From Bacillus sp. Y1 (GTDB lineage: Bacteria > Bacillota > Bacilli > Bacillales > Cytobacillaceae): DNA of 64,000 nt. Position 1 is the first letter of the stretch. Every line of letters starts with the position of its first letter. The stretch lies in assembly GCF_003586445.1 (NCBI RefSeq), contig NZ_CP030028.1:4610501-4674500 (forward strand), written 5' to 3'. Made by a program: the position numbers and the translations under genes. Positions 62,279 to 64,000 of the stretch are shown piece after piece. The notes under the pieces are model-generated. The model had not been told where the DNA came from. It was given only the letters and a program-made list of their open reading frames with translations, and did not search any database.

Positions 62279-62992
62279 TTATTGGTTTTTTAACAATTGT
62301 TCAGCAGGGACATTTCGCAATGCTCGAGCAGGCACACCTGCCACAATTGTTTCTTTCTCAACATCTTTTGTAACAACACTTCCTGCAGCAATGGCACCGT
62401 CCTCGCCGATTGTTTTACCAGGTAAGATTGTTGCATTTGCTCCAATTCTACCACCCTTTTTAATAGTTACACCTTTAAAATGATTAAACCGTTCTTTTGT
62501 TCTAGCCATATAGTTATCATTTGTTGTCACTACATATGGTGCGATAAAAACATTATCCTCTATTGTTGAATACGCAGTAATGTAAGAGTTTGTTTCAAGT
62601 TTGCAGTAACTTCCTACTGTACAATCATTCTCTACAGCCACTCCACGTCCAACAATCGTCTTAACACCAATTTCAACTCTCTCCCGAACAGTAGCTAAGT
62701 CGGCTATGAATACATCGTCATGAATGGTTGCATTAGCATAGATAATGGAGGATGTCCCAACTGTCACTCCATTTCCAATAATGGTTGGAGGTAATAGTTT
62801 TTTTATCTCTGGCAATATGGAGTTTTTTGCTCTAGCAGGCTGTTTACCAATTACAACATTATCTTGAATCATGACATTGTTTCCAATCTGTACTCCATCA
62901 TAAATGATTACATTATGTCCAATGGATACATTCTCACCAAAACTTACATTTTCACCAATGAATACATTTTGTCCCTTTGTAATATTGTTCAT
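62279..62992 (-). CDS. Sugar-nucleotide N-acetyltransferase, WbpD/WlbB-like
   Basis: Start set at ATG 62992 (237 residues), after AAGGAAGCGAG; an in-frame start at 63016 is less supported. The protein is a left-handed beta-helix of hexapeptide repeats (GENVSFGENVSIGHNVIIYD, NNVMIQDNVVIGKQ). The catalytic loop APYVVTTNDNYMARTKER, FNHFKGVTIKKGGRIGANAT and the VAGVPARALRNVPAEQL tail match the WbpD/WlbB acetyltransferases, which acetylate UDP-3-amino-GlcNAc uronate. With the WbpA, WbpB and WbpE homologues in this window it completes that pathway. Confidence 0.88.
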   Translation of the reverse strand: MNNITKGQNVFIGENVSFGENVSIGHNVIIYDGVQIGNNVMIQDNVVIGKQPARAKNSILPEIKKLLPPTIIGNGVTVGTSSIIYANATIHDDVFIADLATVRERVEIGVKTIVGRGVAVENDCTVGSYCKLETNSYITAYSTIEDNVFIAPYVVTTNDNYMARTKERFNHFKGVTIKKGGRIGANATILPGKTIGEDGAIAAGSVVTKDVEKETIVAGVPARALRNVPAEQLLKNQ

Positions 62993-63051
62993 TTTACTCG
63001 CTTCCTTTATGTACAAAATGAAACGTAAGGGATTGACCCCTACGTTCGATT

Positions 63052-64000
63052 TTAAATAGTTGTTGCAATCTTTTGCTTCTGCTGTTCCGGTTTCTTTTTA
63101 CGATTAGTATAAGTAAGAAGGAGCTCTCTCAATTGATCCTTATCATCGATCACTTTTTCAATCTCTTTAATGATATCATTTGCATTTTGTTCTGTCGCTT
63201 TGCCAATGTATATTTTTGTAAAGATTTGCTTTGGATGTACCTCTTCCTTATTCATAATTTCTTCGTATAATTTCTCTCCAGGTCTCATACCCGTGTATTC
63301 AATCTTGATTTCATCCTCAGTAAAACCAGAAAGTTTAATAAGGTTTTTCGCAAGATCAGTAATTTTCACCGGTTCACCCATATCAAGGACAAATACTTCT
63401 CCACCACGGGCAAGTGCACCAGCTTGGATAACTAGACGGGAAGCTTCTGGAATCGTCATAAAATACCGAGTCATGTCAGGATGTGTAATTGTTATCGGCC
63501 CCCCCTCTGCAATCTGCTTTTTAAATAGAGGGACGACACTTCCTCGGCTTCCTAAAACATTTCCAAATCTAACAGCCACAAAGCGTGTTTTGCTATGTTT
63601 TGCTAAATTTTGAATGACTATTTCAGCCACACGTTTTGTAGCACCCATTACACTTGTGGGATTAACAGCTTTATCGGTTGAAACAAGGACAAAAGTGTCG
63701 ACATTAGCGGCATCTGCAGCCTCTGCAACATTTCTAGTTCCATAAATGTTATTTTTAACCGCAGCTTCTGGATTTCTTTCCATAAGCGGTACATGTTTAT
63801 GCGCTGCAGCATGGAAAACAAATGATGGCTTATGCTTGAAAAACACCTCTAACATTTTGTCACGGTCCTGAATATCGGCAATCTCAGTAACAAATTGTAT
63901 AGTACCATCAGGATACTTTTTTCTAAGTTCCATCTCGATGGAGTATATGCTATTCTCTCCGTGTCCAAGCAATACCATTGTATTCGGATTGAAGTGGCAT
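63052..64000 (-). CDS. UDP-GlcNAc 4,6-dehydratase (CapD/PglF/EpsC family), 5' end beyond window
   Basis: The open frame continues past the window edge in frame (FNPNTMVLLGHGENSIYSIE), so only the C-terminal about 316 residues of the SDR domain are seen. Motifs: FHAAAHKHVPLMERNPEAAV, DTFVLVSTDKAVNPTSVMGA, TKRVAEI, VRFGNVLGSRGSVVPLFKKQ, TRYFMTIPEASRLVIQAGAL. The Ser/Met/Lys active-site pattern is that of membrane-linked WbpM/PglF-type dehydratases acting on UDP-HexNAc. Whether an N-terminal membrane domain is present lies outside the window. It is first in the locus and would feed the aminotransferase at 59866. Confidence 0.92.
   Translation of the reverse strand, partial: CHFNPNTMVLLGHGENSIYSIEMELRKKYPDGTIQFVTEIADIQDRDKMLEVFFKHKPSFVFHAAAHKHVPLMERNPEAAVKNNIYGTRNVAEAADAANVDTFVLVSTDKAVNPTSVMGATKRVAEIVIQNLAKHSKTRFVAVRFGNVLGSRGSVVPLFKKQIAEGGPITITHPDMTRYFMTIPEASRLVIQAGALARGGEVFVLDMGEPVKITDLAKNLIKLSGFTEDEIKIEYTGMRPGEKLYEEIMNKEEVHPKQIFTKIYIGKATEQNANDIIKEIEKVIDDKDQLRELLLTYTNRKKKPEQQKQKIATTI

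Noticed and set aside
63492..63523. SigD-like site inside the dehydratase gene (TAAA ... GCCGATAA, reverse strand)
   Set aside because: The spacer is 20 bases, too long for SigD, and no gene starts suitably after it.

Overview
The window comes from a low-GC Gram-positive of the Bacillus group. From about 14 to 44 kb the gene order is almost the Bacillus subtilis block hpf / fliT-fliS-fliD-flaG / hag / csrA-fliW-yviE-flgL-flgK-flgN-flgM-yvyF / comFC-comFA / degV / degU-degS / yvyE / tagV. Ribosome binding sites are strong AGGAGG types, starts include TTG and GTG, and SigA, SigD, SigB and SigH promoter signatures are readable. The exact genus cannot be read from the sequence.

Layout. 1-1.2 kb: 5' part of a LacI-family repressor gene with an operator/cre-dressed promoter. 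1.2-8 kb: a 2154-residue secreted protein of 18 fibronectin-III-like repeats, with a class I cyclic-di-GMP riboswitch and a SigD promoter in its leader. 8.1-10.2 kb: a DUF1028 protein and a split chromate transporter. 10.3-13 kb: a SigD-promoted operon of a BMP-family lipoprotein and a chemoreceptor. 13-14.1 kb: a WlbA/WbpB-type sugar-nucleotide dehydrogenase. 14.3-24.2 kb: hpf, a small lipoprotein, and a 2894-residue LRR/FN3 surface protein with an LPNTA sorting signal. 24.4-35.6 kb: late flagellar genes. 36-43 kb: competence, degSU and neighbours, including a tiny Sda-family gene between degV and degU. 43.3-64 kb: an LCP enzyme and an exopolysaccharide/cell-wall locus (chain-length regulator, polymerase, flippase, glycosyltransferases, UDP-sugar enzymes) with lytABC-type autolysin genes and a CWB2-anchored PIG-L deacetylase in its middle.

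The most striking element is at 28.7-29.15 kb. The flagellin gene is interrupted close to its 3' end by a group I intron. The start of the intron carries its own copy of the flagellin C-terminus plus a stop codon. The native C-terminal exon, with native codon use, lies after the intron. Spliced and unspliced messages would both give a complete 405-residue flagellin with different last 16 residues. Directly beyond it, on the opposite strand, is a decayed LAGLIDADG homing endonuclease gene.

How the parts work together. Five SigD promoters (TAAA-N14/15-[G/T]CCGATAA-like) tie the giant FN3 protein, the chemoreceptor operon, flaG-fliD-fliS-fliT, hag and flgM to one motility programme. FlgM feeds back on SigD, and FliW/CsrA feed back on hag through a visible CsrA hairpin. 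The c-di-GMP riboswitch adds a second-messenger check on the FN3 protein, as expected for a switch between motile and sessile states. DegSU with an Sda-like peptide, the large surface proteins, the polysaccharide locus and the autolysins all concern the same surface and lifestyle decisions. The enzymes for UDP-2,3-diacetamido-glucuronate are split: dehydrogenase, aminotransferase and acetyltransferase lie in the 46-63 kb locus and the WlbA-type oxidoreductase at 13 kb.
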